A stretch of 16,423 nucleotides of DNA from Clostridia bacterium (lineage in GTDB: Bacteria; Aerophobota; Aerophobia; Aerophobales; AE-B3A), in NCBI GenBank assembly GCA_009618505.1, contig WJOQ01000284.1:1-16423 (forward strand). The letters are read 5' to 3'. Below are positions 7,112-14,806 of the stretch, piece after piece. The notes below the pieces were generated by a model. The model had not been told where the DNA came from and made no database searches. It was given only the letters and a program-made list of their open reading frames with translations. Made by a program: the position numbers and the translations under genes. How positions within the stretch are numbered: position 1 is the first letter of the stretch; each line of letters begins with the position of its first letter.

Positions 7112-7780
7112 ATGGCTCTACTCAAGGATGAGGTGCAAAATGAGGTAAAAGAGAGGTTCAAGAAATTGAGCGGCCCGGTTAGATTAGTGAATTTTACCCA
7201 GAAGCTGGAGTGCCACCATTGCGAGGACACCCGCAGACTTATTGAGGAGATAGCTTCTTTTTCTCCAGAGATTAGCGCCAAAGTATATGATTTCGCAATC
7301 GATAAGGAAAAAGTGCAACAGTATAAAATCGATAAAATCCCGGCTATTGTTGTAGAAGCAGAGAAAGACTATGGAATCAGATTTTTCGGTATCCCGGGAG
7401 GATATGAATTCAACTCCCTTATTTCCAGTATTATGGACGTCTCCCGAGGGACTGCTGATATATCTCCAGAGTCAAAGGATAAGATAGCTGAGATCAATAA
7501 ACCCATACATATCCAGGTCTTCGTCACTCTCACCTGTCCCTATTGTCCCGCGGCGGTACAGATGGCTCACAAACTTGCCCTGGAAAGTGAATACATCACA
7601 TCAGATATGGTAGAGTCGGCTGAGTTCCCCCATTTGGCCAATAAATATCAGGTAATGGGAGTTCCTAAGGTGATAATAAACGAAAAATTTGGCTTTGAAG
7701 GAGCTCTTCCCGAATCTTCTTTCATAGATGAGGTTATGAAAGCTTACAAGTCAACCAGCAAGGTCGAGGATGAGGGTTGA
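7112..7780 (+). CDS. Protein disulfide oxidoreductase, two thioredoxin folds (glutaredoxin-like PDO)
   Basis: A 222-residue protein made of two tandem thioredoxin folds. The N-terminal fold has C34-x-x-C37 (CHHC) and its cis-proline at P77 (KIPAI); the C-terminal fold has C142-x-x-C145 (CPYC) and its cis-proline at P185 (GVPK). Both sites look active, unlike AhpF's N-terminal region, where only the second fold keeps the CxxC. It is translated from an ATG preceded by GGGAGG, right after the flavoprotein gene, so the two are one operon. The expected role is to receive electrons from the flavoprotein's CxxC and reduce cytosolic protein or peroxiredoxin disulfides, as in the TrxR/PDO couples of thermophiles and anaerobes. 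No signal peptide is present. Family assignment is strong; the actual substrates are unknown. Confidence 0.93.
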   Translation: MALLKDEVQNEVKERFKKLSGPVRLVNFTQKLECHHCEDTRRLIEEIASFSPEISAKVYDFAIDKEKVQQYKIDKIPAIVVEAEKDYGIRFFGIPGGYEFNSLISSIMDVSRGTADISPESKDKIAEINKPIHIQVFVTLTCPYCPAAVQMAHKLALESEYITSDMVESAEFPHLANKYQVMGVPKVIINEKFGFEGALPESSFIDEVMKAYKSTSKVEDEG

Positions 7781-7844
7781 AACTCTGCACAGAGAGGTAA
7801 GTTTCGCATTCAATGAGTAGATGTGCTAAAGATTGGATTGAAGG

Positions 7845-9323
7845 TTACCTATCATAGCGTCGTTTTCCTGCAGGGAAACGAGAACGAAAGATTCTCATGA
7901 CTCTTTCTTTAAACCTATCATCTGAAAGAATAATCTGGGTAGCCTTTGCCAGTATGCCAATCTCCTCAAGAGCTTCCGGCAAACTGCAAGTATGCTCCAG
8001 CCTCTTTTGGCTGCGCAGCCTTGCTTGATAGCACAAATAAACATACATGTCCCCTATGGTAGCTTTGGGAAAATACTGCCTGAGCTTGAGTTTCTTTATT
8101 TTCTCCGTTACCGGGCGGTAGAATGAGCTAAACCAATCTCGAGCTGCTTGTTTAATAGATATCTTCTCCTTAGTTCTCACCTCAATTCGATTCTTATGGT
8201 TTCTTATTTGAAACAGCAACTTATCATAATCTCCTTGGCGCAGAAGATTGATCCCTCCCAGTCCAGTCTCATCCTCGAATTCGATTCTTTTTTGAATAGT
8301 AAGCCTTCTTGAGTCATCACCTAGAGGAAGATATTCGATGATATGAGCGTCAATGAACTTCTGCCCCTGCCCTTTTGCAGCAATTGTGCGATGATGACCG
8401 TCCAACACATAGTATTCATCATCCATCTTATAAAGCTCCACTGCAGGAAGAGGCTTACCTTCTTGCATGGCTTCTTCTATACTTTTCACTCTAGATCGAA
8501 TGTGAGGCTTTTTATCTACACCTTTGAGGGAGAAATTCCTGCTGAAATCTAAAGGTCTACCTACGCTCCCCACGATGTTATCCACCTCAACAGTCTGTAT
8601 ACCCCTATCAATTGAATCAAGATACTTTCGGCCTCGAGATTCCGCATAAAAGGATTTTAGTGAATCCTGCCTTAACTTAAAGACAATATTCCACCATCCT
8701 TCTTTTTTAGTTATTTTCTTTCTCACCCTAGGCCGGATCTCAAGAACATGCTTTCCCTGAACATTCACCACCTTGGTCTCTTGAACCTGAGTTATCTTTT
8801 CTTCACTGTAGCCATAACTTTTGTGAACATGGCCATGAATCAGGTAGCGGGGCTTATATTTTTCAATTAGTTTGAGAAAAGAGCGAAATCCTGTATGACA
8901 TACGTCTTTCCCATCATGAACACCCTTGGGAGGAGCGTGAGTGAGAACAATATCTACTCCCTTTTTTCTCCAAATCTGGAATCTTACCTTCCATACCTTC
9001 CAGCCCATCTGCCAATCAGTTTGTTCAACTCCCCTTCCGCCATACCACATAGAACCTTCCAGTCCCAATATTCTAATACCTTCATAATTGACCACTTTCC
9101 CGTCTATATCCATACAGCCCAAAGGTGGCTCCACATCATAGACTATGTCATGGTTACCTCTCACATAATAACAGCGTTTATTCAGCATATCCACTAAAAA
9201 GGAGAGATACTCCGGTCTTAAGTCCCCGGCTGAAAGAATCAAATCAACATCAGAGTATCTTTTTTTGTCGAAGTACTCGTACAAGGTGGGTTCAATCTTG
9301 TCAGAAACAGCCAGTATCTTAAT
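7845..9323 (-). CDS. Metallophosphoesterase fused to ParB-like and DUF4032-like C-terminal regions
   Basis: Counting from the proposed ATT start the protein has 492 residues. The N-terminal ~190 residues are a calcineurin-like metallophosphoesterase: KILAVSD at 2-8, SAGDL near 32-35, GNHD near 56-59, THAPP near 128-132 and GHVH near 164-167. The first motif reads SDK, not the usual DxH, a variant I believe is normal in this subgroup. After a basic linker, residues ~245-340 form a ParB/sulfiredoxin-like fold with VLDGHHRTIAAK (DGHHR, 308-312) where ParB has its GERR box. The C-terminal ~150 residues (ETGLGGINLL, ARDWFSSFYRPV) resemble DUF4032. I chose ATT at 9321-9323 because the frame up to the preceding TAA contains strand beta-1 of the fold and no ATG, GTG or TTG; the first conventional start is TTG at 9284, which would delete that strand. 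Substrate unknown; nucleic acid or nucleotide is plausible given the neighbouring RNA-type nuclease. Confidence 0.85.
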   Translation of the reverse strand: MKILAVSDKIEPTLYEYFDKKRYSDVDLILSAGDLRPEYLSFLVDMLNKRCYYVRGNHDIVYDVEPPLGCMDIDGKVVNYEGIRILGLEGSMWYGGRGVEQTDWQMGWKVWKVRFQIWRKKGVDIVLTHAPPKGVHDGKDVCHTGFRSFLKLIEKYKPRYLIHGHVHKSYGYSEEKITQVQETKVVNVQGKHVLEIRPRVRKKITKKEGWWNIVFKLRQDSLKSFYAESRGRKYLDSIDRGIQTVEVDNIVGSVGRPLDFSRNFSLKGVDKKPHIRSRVKSIEEAMQEGKPLPAVELYKMDDEYYVLDGHHRTIAAKGQGQKFIDAHIIEYLPLGDDSRRLTIQKRIEFEDETGLGGINLLRQGDYDKLLFQIRNHKNRIEVRTKEKISIKQAARDWFSSFYRPVTEKIKKLKLRQYFPKATIGDMYVYLCYQARLRSQKRLEHTCSLPEALEEIGILAKATQIILSDDRFKERVMRIFRSRFPAGKRRYDR

Positions 9324-9331
9324 TTTCTCAT

Positions 9332-9337
9332 CTCCTT
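9332..9337 (-). promoter_or_regulatory. Ribosome binding site supporting an ATT start
   Basis: AAGGAG on the minus strand ends 8 nt before ATT (9321-9323), which is in frame with the metallophosphoesterase fold. An ATG overlapping this site is in a different frame and soon stops being protein-like. By contrast the in-frame TTG at 9284 has no good purine-rich site before it. Confidence 0.5.
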
Positions 9338-9429
9338 TTTTGGAAACAACTCGGATTGATTAGAAATGTCGGGGTGACTTCGCTAAAGCAAAACAGCTCA
9401 GACTCACAATTATGGGGAGGAATTGTCTA

Positions 9430-10836
9430 TTAACTCAGAGCAATCTTATCCAGATATTCTGGAACCGAAACATTCCAATGATGATTCTTTCGAACTACTC
9501 CGGCAAATAATTCGGTTACCTTTTGCTCACCATGGACAACAAATAAATCCTTTGGCGCAGATCGAAAACCAGAAAGCCATCTCAATAGCTCACTCTGGTC
9601 AGCATGAGCTGAGAAGCCATCAATTCGCCTAATGCTAGCTTTAACCGGACGCATCCGACCGAGAATCCTCACCTTTTCTGCACCCTCGACTATCTCACGT
9701 CCCAGTGTTCCTCGTGCCTGATAGCCTATAAAAAGAATAGTGCTTTCCGGACGAGAAATGTTACTGGCAAGATGGTACTTTATTCTTCCTCCGGTACACA
9801 TTCCAGATCCAGCAACGATAATACAGGAAGCCTTGATGCGATTTATGGCTTTGGACTCGGAAACTCTTCGCGTTGGAACAAGTGATGGAAAATATAGAGG
9901 AGACTCATTGTTATCTATGAGCTTAAGCATCTCCTGATCAAAATATTCCCGGTGATGCTTAAATACCTCGGTAACGTTGATTGCCATAGGACTGTCGAGG
10001 AATGTTAGCAGATGGGGAATGCGATCCTCATATAGAAGTTCACTCAGGTGATACATAAGTTCCTGGGTTCTTTCTATGGCAAAACTGGGGATGATCACAT
10101 TGCCCCCTTTTTCCACCGTGCAGTTAATAATCTCACAGAGCTTACCTTTGACATCAGAAGAACCTTCATGCCGTCTATCGCCATAGGTTGATTCCCCCAG
10201 AATATAATCTGCCTCTTCAATCAGACTGGGGTCACGAATTATTGGTTTATTCCAGCGTCCCACATCACCAGAGAACAGGATTGTCCTCTGCTTTTGATTG
10301 GATATAACTTTCACTTTGACCATTGAAGAGCCAAGAATGTGTCCAGCGTCGTGAAAAGTCACACTAATTGTATTGTTTATGGTAACTAGCTCTTCATAGC
10401 CCACCGATTGAAACAGAGAAAAGACTTTTTCCGCATCCCTTCTACCATAAAGGGCCTGCTCCGGATAACGACCTTTCCTTCTCTCCCGCTTATGTCTTTT
10501 CTTCTTAAAGCGAGCATCCTCTTCTTGAATGCGTGCAGAATCCGAAAGAACGATTTTGACTATCTCTTCAGTAGGCCGAGTACATATTATTTTTCCAGTG
10601 AACCCTTCTCTAGTGAGCTTGGGCAGAAGTCCGCAATGGTCAAGATGAGCGTGAGTCAAAAGAACAGCATCTATTCCCTTGGGATCAACGGGAAAGGGAT
10701 GCCAATTTCGGGACCTGAACTCTCTTTCTTGATAAAGACCACAATCTACCAATATCTTACTGCTATCAACCTCGAGCAAATAACTTGAACCAGTCACATT
10801 TTGAGCCGCTCCCAAGAACTGTAGCTGAATACTCAT
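9430..10836 (-). CDS. Beta-CASP metallo-beta-lactamase RNA-processing nuclease (CPSF/YSH1-like)
   Basis: A 468-residue enzyme of the beta-CASP family, which cleaves or trims RNA using two zinc ions. Seen here: the metal motif H62-x-H64-x-D66-H67, H166 in DAGHILGS, D191 in FSGDVGRW, beta-CASP motif A in GESTYGDR (E215), motif B near H294-H295 (VFKHHREYF), the SGMCTGGR segment at 344-351, motif C as H411 in FSAHADQSELL, and the final H435-G-E of the RMMBL region. The order and length fit the bacterial single-chain CPSF-like exoribonuclease or endonuclease group and not the longer RNase J. It has no signal peptide, so it acts in the cytoplasm. Its own promoter is just upstream, and the metallophosphoesterase-ParB gene follows after a gap of about 105 nt on the same strand. 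RNA is the expected substrate from family knowledge; no specific target can be read from the sequence. Confidence 0.94.
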   Translation of the reverse strand: MSIQLQFLGAAQNVTGSSYLLEVDSSKILVDCGLYQEREFRSRNWHPFPVDPKGIDAVLLTHAHLDHCGLLPKLTREGFTGKIICTRPTEEIVKIVLSDSARIQEEDARFKKKRHKRERRKGRYPEQALYGRRDAEKVFSLFQSVGYEELVTINNTISVTFHDAGHILGSSMVKVKVISNQKQRTILFSGDVGRWNKPIIRDPSLIEEADYILGESTYGDRRHEGSSDVKGKLCEIINCTVEKGGNVIIPSFAIERTQELMYHLSELLYEDRIPHLLTFLDSPMAINVTEVFKHHREYFDQEMLKLIDNNESPLYFPSLVPTRRVSESKAINRIKASCIIVAGSGMCTGGRIKYHLASNISRPESTILFIGYQARGTLGREIVEGAEKVRILGRMRPVKASIRRIDGFSAHADQSELLRWLSGFRSAPKDLFVVHGEQKVTELFAGVVRKNHHWNVSVPEYLDKIALS

Positions 10837-10862
10837 TATTTATAGACTCCGTTTTTAGTCAA

Positions 10863-10891
10863 ATGCTATCTTATCCAGTCGACTCTGTCAA
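10863..10891 (-). promoter_or_regulatory. Probable sigma70-type promoter of the beta-CASP nuclease gene
   Basis: On the minus strand a perfect TTGACA (10886-10891) is followed after exactly 17 nt by TAGCAT (10863-10868). It lies about 25-30 nt before the nuclease ATG, leaving a short leader with GGAG about 10 nt before the start. This is the best promoter match in the window, by eye. Confidence 0.6.
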
Positions 10892-11050
10892 TTTAATTAT
10901 GTGAGAGCTCCGAAAAATGCAATTTGAAAGCAAAATTACCCCTAATGTCATTAGGAAGGATGAAGTCCTGAAGCAGTCTTAAGACCATACTGAGAGCAGA
11001 TTTGGCAATTCTAAAAAGAGATTGCGCAGTTTATCCCGAGCGATGTAATC
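10892..11050. other. Intergenic stretch without a recognisable gene
   Basis: The 400-nt gap between the nuclease and korB genes holds the nuclease promoter at its left end and the dispersed repeat in its middle. In the remaining part I see only a 21-codon plus-strand frame (10917-10982) without a good ribosome site, and no hairpin-plus-T-run terminator for korB. Confidence 0.4.
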
Positions 11051-11135
11051 GAGATTGCTTCACTCCGTTCGCAATGACAAGCCTGCCTATGCGTATCCGC
11101 AAGCAGATAGGCGAGGGACCTTACTCGCAATGATA
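11051..11135. repeat. Dispersed palindromic intergenic repeat with internal insert
   Basis: The stretch GAGATTGCTTCACTCCGTTC followed by GCAATGACA (11051-11079) is a version of a palindromic element (ATTGC ... GCAAT arms at 11054-11058 and 11071-11075) that I recall in intergenic spaces of many unrelated bacterial genomes. A second GCAATGATA (11127-11135) follows, and between them sits a smaller inverted repeat (TGCCTAT 11084-11090 against ATAGGC 11107-11112). It does not encode a protein. No second full copy occurs in this window, so its dispersal is claimed from memory only. Confidence 0.55.
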
Positions 11136-11236
11136 AAATTGAAGTCTTTCAGAACTGTCTCATCCGGGTGTATTATCAATAGGAAAGGAATAGATAAATG
11201 TTTCAGATACGTTTCTCATCCTCGTATTCACAAGCA

Positions 11237-12088
11237 TCAGCACAGAGCCTCCAATAAAGGTATGACCTGGGAAGGATTCAGTTTTTGTCTCAGTAAGGCA
11301 CCTTTCTTGAGGCCAGCCAGTTGGTCCGCGAAAGTTGGTTTTTGCTTTCGGTAAAAAATACCAATGGGTATTTTATCTCCCCACTCCTCAGTTTTTTTGA
11401 AAGCAGTCAGTCTGTCAGTGGGGTCATATTCTTCAGCTAGTTCATAGATTCTCTCTTTGTACCAGCGGTAGGTATTCTTTTTATTAAAGGTTACACAGGG
11501 CTGCAGAATATCGATGAGAGAAAATCCTTTATGTTGGACGGCTTCCTTTATGAGCCAGGAGAGATGATCCCTATCACCAGACCAACCTCTACTTACAAAA
11601 CTAGCATCCAGGGAAATAGCCACAGAAAGAGCGTTAAAAGAAGATGAGACCACTCCTTCCGGTTGAACCTTGCTGATAAACCCGGAATCACTGGTGGGGG
11701 AAGCTTGTCCCTTGGTTAGCCCATAAACCTTATTATTATGAACCAGCAAAGTCATGTCTATGTTCCGACGAATGGTATGAAGAAAATGATTGCCTCCTTC
11801 TCCGTAATTGTCACCATCTCCTCCTAGGCCGATGACCACTAACTCCTGGTTAGCTATCTTGGCCCCGCTGGCCACCGGAAGAATTCTTCCATGAAGACCG
11901 TTGAAGGTATTGCATTTCATATAGTGAGGTAGTTTAGAAGCCTGACCGATTCCCGAGACGATTAATACTTGATGAGGCTCTAGCTTAAGGTCTACCAGAG
12001 CTTTCTTTAGCGCTTGAAGAATGCCGAAATTGCCACAGCCTGGACACCAAGCAGTAGCCTGACCCCGGTAATCATCTATAGTAACCAT
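11237..12088 (-). CDS. korB: 2-oxoacid:ferredoxin oxidoreductase, beta subunit
   Basis: The 283-residue beta subunit binds thiamine diphosphate and the proximal [4Fe-4S] cluster and, with the alpha chain, oxidatively decarboxylates a 2-oxoacid with coenzyme A to acyl-CoA, CO2 and reduced ferredoxin. Visible features are the N-terminal cluster cysteines C15 and C18 (WCPGCGN), C60 in MKCNTF and C198 in LQPCVTF, and the thiamine diphosphate motif G-D-G-D at 90-93 with NNKVYGLTKGQ downstream (about 118-128). The ATG comes 3 nt after the stop of the alpha gene, with its AAGGAG inside the last alpha codons, so translation is coupled. The small beta plus gamma-alpha fused arrangement is typical of 2-oxoglutarate or branched-chain type enzymes; pyruvate cannot be excluded. 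No polyferredoxin delta subunit accompanies the pair, so a separate ferredoxin must serve. Confidence 0.93.
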   Translation of the reverse strand: MVTIDDYRGQATAWCPGCGNFGILQALKKALVDLKLEPHQVLIVSGIGQASKLPHYMKCNTFNGLHGRILPVASGAKIANQELVVIGLGGDGDNYGEGGNHFLHTIRRNIDMTLLVHNNKVYGLTKGQASPTSDSGFISKVQPEGVVSSSFNALSVAISLDASFVSRGWSGDRDHLSWLIKEAVQHKGFSLIDILQPCVTFNKKNTYRWYKERIYELAEEYDPTDRLTAFKKTEEWGDKIPIGIFYRKQKPTFADQLAGLKKGALLRQKLNPSQVIPLLEALC

Positions 12089-12091
12089 AGC

Positions 12092-13813
12092 CTACTCCTT
12101 CTTTTTCTTTAATTCCCTAATGATGTACTGAGGGCTAAAAGCACGTCCGTCGAACCTAAGGATCTTTCCCGTTACCTGCTTGCCGGTCTCGGCTTGAATG
12201 ATATGAGCCAGTTGTCCGGTAGCATTATTCTCTACGCAGAAACTCTCTTTTACCTTACTAAGGGTAGAAGTTACGAACTGAGTAGGAAAAGGCCATATCT
12301 CCTGGAAATGCATCAAACTAATATCCATCCCCTGCTTGATCAAAACATCCAACGCTTCTCTCAAAGCTCCATAGGTTGACCCCCATCCAATAAGGATTAA
12401 CTCAGCATCCTCACGGGGATAAACTCTCGGAGGCTCAATCTCGCTGACCAGACCTTCCCTCTTTCTAAGACGCTTTTGAACCATCTTATTTGCCAACTCC
12501 AGATCCTCAGTCAGATGGCCTTCTTCATCGTGTTCGTCACTATCGGTAATTACAATTCTGCCTTTTTGGGAAGGAATAGCCCGAGGGGAAATGCCGGATT
12601 GAGTAAATCGGTGACGCCTGTAATCTTTAATTTTGGCCAATTCCGTATCAGAAATGATTCCTCTGTCAATCTTTACTTTGCCAAGATCGAATTTCTTACA
12701 GGTAAAATAGGAGTCAGCCAGATGCTGATCACTCATAATGATTACCGGCACCTGATACTTTTCCGCCACATTGAAGGCTTTAACTACTGACCAAAAGGCA
12801 TCCTCTGCAGTAGCCGGAGCGAAAATAGCCCGGGGAAACTCGCCTTGAGAAGCATGCAGTACAAACTCCAGATCGGCCTGGGCGGTTCGGGTAGGAAGTC
12901 CGGTACTAGGGCCCGGACGTTGAGCTTCCACAATAACCAGGGGAGTCTCAGTCATACCGGCTAGACCTAGGGCCTCCACCATAAGGGAGAATCCTCCTCC
13001 CGAGGTAGCCACCATAGCCCTCGCCCCGGCAAAGGAGGCTCCGATGGCCATATTAATGGCGGCAATCTCGTCCTCAGCCTGTTCAGCAACCAAGCCATAC
13101 TGCTTGGCCTTTCCGGCCAGGTAGGTTATGATTCCGGTGGAAGGGGTCATAGGATAGGCAGACATAAATTTGCAGCCAGCAGCCATGGCTCCCAGGCTGA
13201 GAGATTCATTACCGCTGATAAGCATCTTTTTATCGCTTCTGCCCGATTTAAGCGGAGAAAGACAAATATCCTTATAATTTTTCTGCATAAAATCGTATCC
13301 TGCTTGGGCCGCTTTAATATTACTCTGGACAATTTCCTCTCCCCGCTTATCAAATACTTCCTTCACCACCCCGGCTAAAATATCAAATTCATAGCTAAGA
13401 ACTCCCAGGGCAGCCCCCACCGCTACGGAGTTACTGAATAGCTTATTTCCTCCTTCTTCCCGGGCCAAACGCTCTAAAGGAACGCTCAGCAGATGAGACG
13501 GCTGACCTGAAATATGGATATGCTCGCCATCAAAAATGATTATCCCCTTTTCTTTTATTTCTAGGTGGTGCAACTCGACCGTAGCTTTATCTAAAGCAAT
13601 TAAGATATCTACCTCTTCGGACAAGGCATATACGGGCTCCTCTTTGACTCTTATCTGGAAAAAGTTATGTCCTCCCCTGATGCGTGACATATAGTCTTGA
13701 TTGGCAAATAGGTAAAATCCACCTCTAGCGAAGGTTTTACACAGAACATAGCCGATGGTCTGCATGCCCTGTCCTGCCTCTCCCCCGATTTTTAGAGTAA
13801 GGTCGACTGACAT
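12092..13813 (-). CDS. korA: 2-oxoacid:ferredoxin oxidoreductase, fused gamma-alpha subunit
   Basis: A 573-residue chain. Residues 1-185 are the gamma domain (GGEAGQGMQT at 10-19; ANQDYMSRIRGGHN near 37-50), and about 195-573 are the alpha subunit, which carries the pyrimidine-binding and substrate site. The substrate motif that reads YPITPSS in characterised archaeal enzymes is YPMTPST at 220-226; the loop QAEDEIAAINMAIGAS and the TSGGGFSLMVEALGLAG segment (about 245-286) are well kept. Domain fusion and length are normal for the Kor type. It is the first gene of a two-gene operon with korB, behind a good promoter, and would supply low-potential electrons as reduced ferredoxin, which the ferredoxin-thioredoxin reductase encoded upstream on the same strand could use. 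Exact 2-oxoacid preference is not readable with certainty; the name korA is by similarity of type. Confidence 0.93.
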   Translation of the reverse strand: MSVDLTLKIGGEAGQGMQTIGYVLCKTFARGGFYLFANQDYMSRIRGGHNFFQIRVKEEPVYALSEEVDILIALDKATVELHHLEIKEKGIIIFDGEHIHISGQPSHLLSVPLERLAREEGGNKLFSNSVAVGAALGVLSYEFDILAGVVKEVFDKRGEEIVQSNIKAAQAGYDFMQKNYKDICLSPLKSGRSDKKMLISGNESLSLGAMAAGCKFMSAYPMTPSTGIITYLAGKAKQYGLVAEQAEDEIAAINMAIGASFAGARAMVATSGGGFSLMVEALGLAGMTETPLVIVEAQRPGPSTGLPTRTAQADLEFVLHASQGEFPRAIFAPATAEDAFWSVVKAFNVAEKYQVPVIIMSDQHLADSYFTCKKFDLGKVKIDRGIISDTELAKIKDYRRHRFTQSGISPRAIPSQKGRIVITDSDEHDEEGHLTEDLELANKMVQKRLRKREGLVSEIEPPRVYPREDAELILIGWGSTYGALREALDVLIKQGMDISLMHFQEIWPFPTQFVTSTLSKVKESFCVENNATGQLAHIIQAETGKQVTGKILRFDGRAFSPQYIIRELKKKKE

Positions 13814-13881
13814 ATTCTCTCTCCCTCAGTAAATACCCCTCTTTTCAGGTGTACAGAGTATTCTTAGACTTCCATATCTGG

Positions 13882-13910
13882 GTTATAGACTCAAACTCTG
13901 CCTGCTTCAA
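13882..13910 (-). promoter_or_regulatory. Probable sigma70-type promoter of korAB
   Basis: On the minus strand TTGAAG (13905-13910) is separated by 17 nt from TATAAC (13882-13887), about 70 nt before the korA ATG. It lies in the 176-nt gap after the ferredoxin-thioredoxin reductase gene and suggests korAB is transcribed on its own. A GAGGGAGAG ribosome site precedes korA. Confidence 0.5.
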
Positions 13911-13989
13911 TCTATGCTTATGCTATTAAAATCAGCGTGGGTCCGCTTACTTACGAAAAGACTCTTTGGCTTCTTTGGTGAGATTATGT

Positions 13990-14493
13990 TTAGATGAACT
14001 TCTCAAACCTCTCTCTTCTGGCTTTACATATAGGGCAAACCTCTGGGGCAGTTTCTCTAGCACAAAGATAGCCGCATACCCGGCATCTCCATACCGGAAG
14101 AGGAAGTTCAGGAAGAGTTTTCGATGAGGATTTTCCCTTTGGGCGCTCTGGGGCTCCACCGCGACGTTCGGGAATGGAATCGGTAGTCTTTTCACCCCTC
14201 ACAACCTTCTCTGATACATAGAGTGCACAGTAGCACTGATCGTATTCAGTCAGATCCGGGTCCCTATAGTCGCAAGGACAAACAATATCAAGGTCTTCTT
14301 CCCTAGCTCCTGATGCCAGCCTACAAGGACAAGCCCAATACCCGTATCTTTGCTCATTAGTGAGAAGGCCTCTTATGAGCTCTTTTGTGAACTCAATATC
14401 CGGGTTAAGATGGTACCCGGAAGCTTCCGCCTCGTCATCTAACCTCTGATAAAGCTTTAGAACGTCTTCCTTGGCTACCCTCATCTTCCTCAT
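13990..14493 (-). CDS. Ferredoxin-thioredoxin reductase catalytic chain fused to a rubredoxin-like domain
   Basis: Residues 1-100 are the FTR catalytic (beta) chain: C55-P-C57, C72-P-C74 and C87-Y-C89. By comparison with the cyanobacterial enzyme, C55, C72, C74 and C87 should hold the [4Fe-4S] cluster, and C57 with C89 should form the redox disulfide. The histidine of the cyanobacterial CHC motif is Tyr here, common in anaerobe versions. A low-complexity Pro/Lys/Ser linker (about 105-133) leads to a rubredoxin-like tail with C137-x-x-C140 and C153-x-x-C156, able to bind one iron. The protein takes single electrons from ferredoxin and reduces a thioredoxin or glutaredoxin disulfide. Its ATG overlaps the stop of the glutaredoxin gene by 4 nt, which points to that protein as partner. 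No separate FTR variable chain is present in the window. The symbol ftrB is sometimes used for this chain. Confidence 0.93.
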   Translation of the reverse strand: MRKMRVAKEDVLKLYQRLDDEAEASGYHLNPDIEFTKELIRGLLTNEQRYGYWACPCRLASGAREEDLDIVCPCDYRDPDLTEYDQCYCALYVSEKVVRGEKTTDSIPERRGGAPERPKGKSSSKTLPELPLPVWRCRVCGYLCARETAPEVCPICKARRERFEKFI

Positions 14494-14804
14494 ATCCCTA
14501 TTGCCTTCTTGATCTTTTGCTCGTTGTATCCTACTACAGACACCTCATCGTTAATGACCACAGTAGGAAAAGAGCAACGGGGGTTCCATCGCCGAACTTC
14601 ATCTACGATTGATCGTTTCTCGTCAGATTGGAGAAGATCAACATACACGTAGGAGTACTCGGCTCCAAGATTATCCAGAAATTTCTTAGTTCTCCCACAC
14701 CAGCCGCAGGTACTCAAAGCATAGAGAGTAATCTTTCCTTGATTCTGTCCCGGTACGTGTTGCATCATAAACTCCTCTACCTCAAAAATCGACCCACTCA
14801 CCAC
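14490..14804 (-). CDS. Glutaredoxin/thioredoxin-like small redox protein (CGWC)
   Basis: A thioredoxin-fold protein of 104 residues from GTG with active site C33-G-W-C36 ([11 protein letters not shown]), a VDLL strand near 55-58 and the cis-proline P80 in [10 protein letters not shown]; an extra C77 lies just before it. The GTG at 14804 has a perfect AGGAGG 7 nt upstream. An ATG at 14768 (or 14765), with GAGGAG close before it, would give a 92-residue protein starting MMQHVPG, which is nearer the usual start of the family, so the first 12 residues are uncertain. It is directly coupled to the FTR gene and is the probable acceptor of FTR electrons, passing them to protein disulfides in the cytoplasm. 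The CGWC site is unlike classical CPYC glutaredoxins, and glutathione need not be involved. Confidence 0.92.
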   Translation of the reverse strand: MVSGSIFEVEEFMMQHVPGQNQGKITLYALSTCGWCGRTKKFLDNLGAEYSYVYVDLLQSDEKRSIVDEVRRWNPRCSFPTVVINDEVSVVGYNEQKIKKAIGI

Positions 14805-14806
14805 CC

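Noticed and set aside
10917..10982. A 21-codon plus-strand ORF starting ATG-CAA-TTT after the nuclease promoter.
   Set aside because: No convincing ribosome site, no known family and too short; chance is the simpler explanation.
11055..11354. A 99-codon plus-strand ORF.
   Set aside because: It runs through the intergenic palindromic repeat and then antisense through the end of korB; there is no protein-like pattern.
13947..14195. An 82-codon minus-strand frame overlapping the FTR gene.
   Set aside because: It lies mostly within FTR in another frame and has no domain or ribosome site; only its last 16 codons are outside FTR and are too few to judge as a gene remnant.
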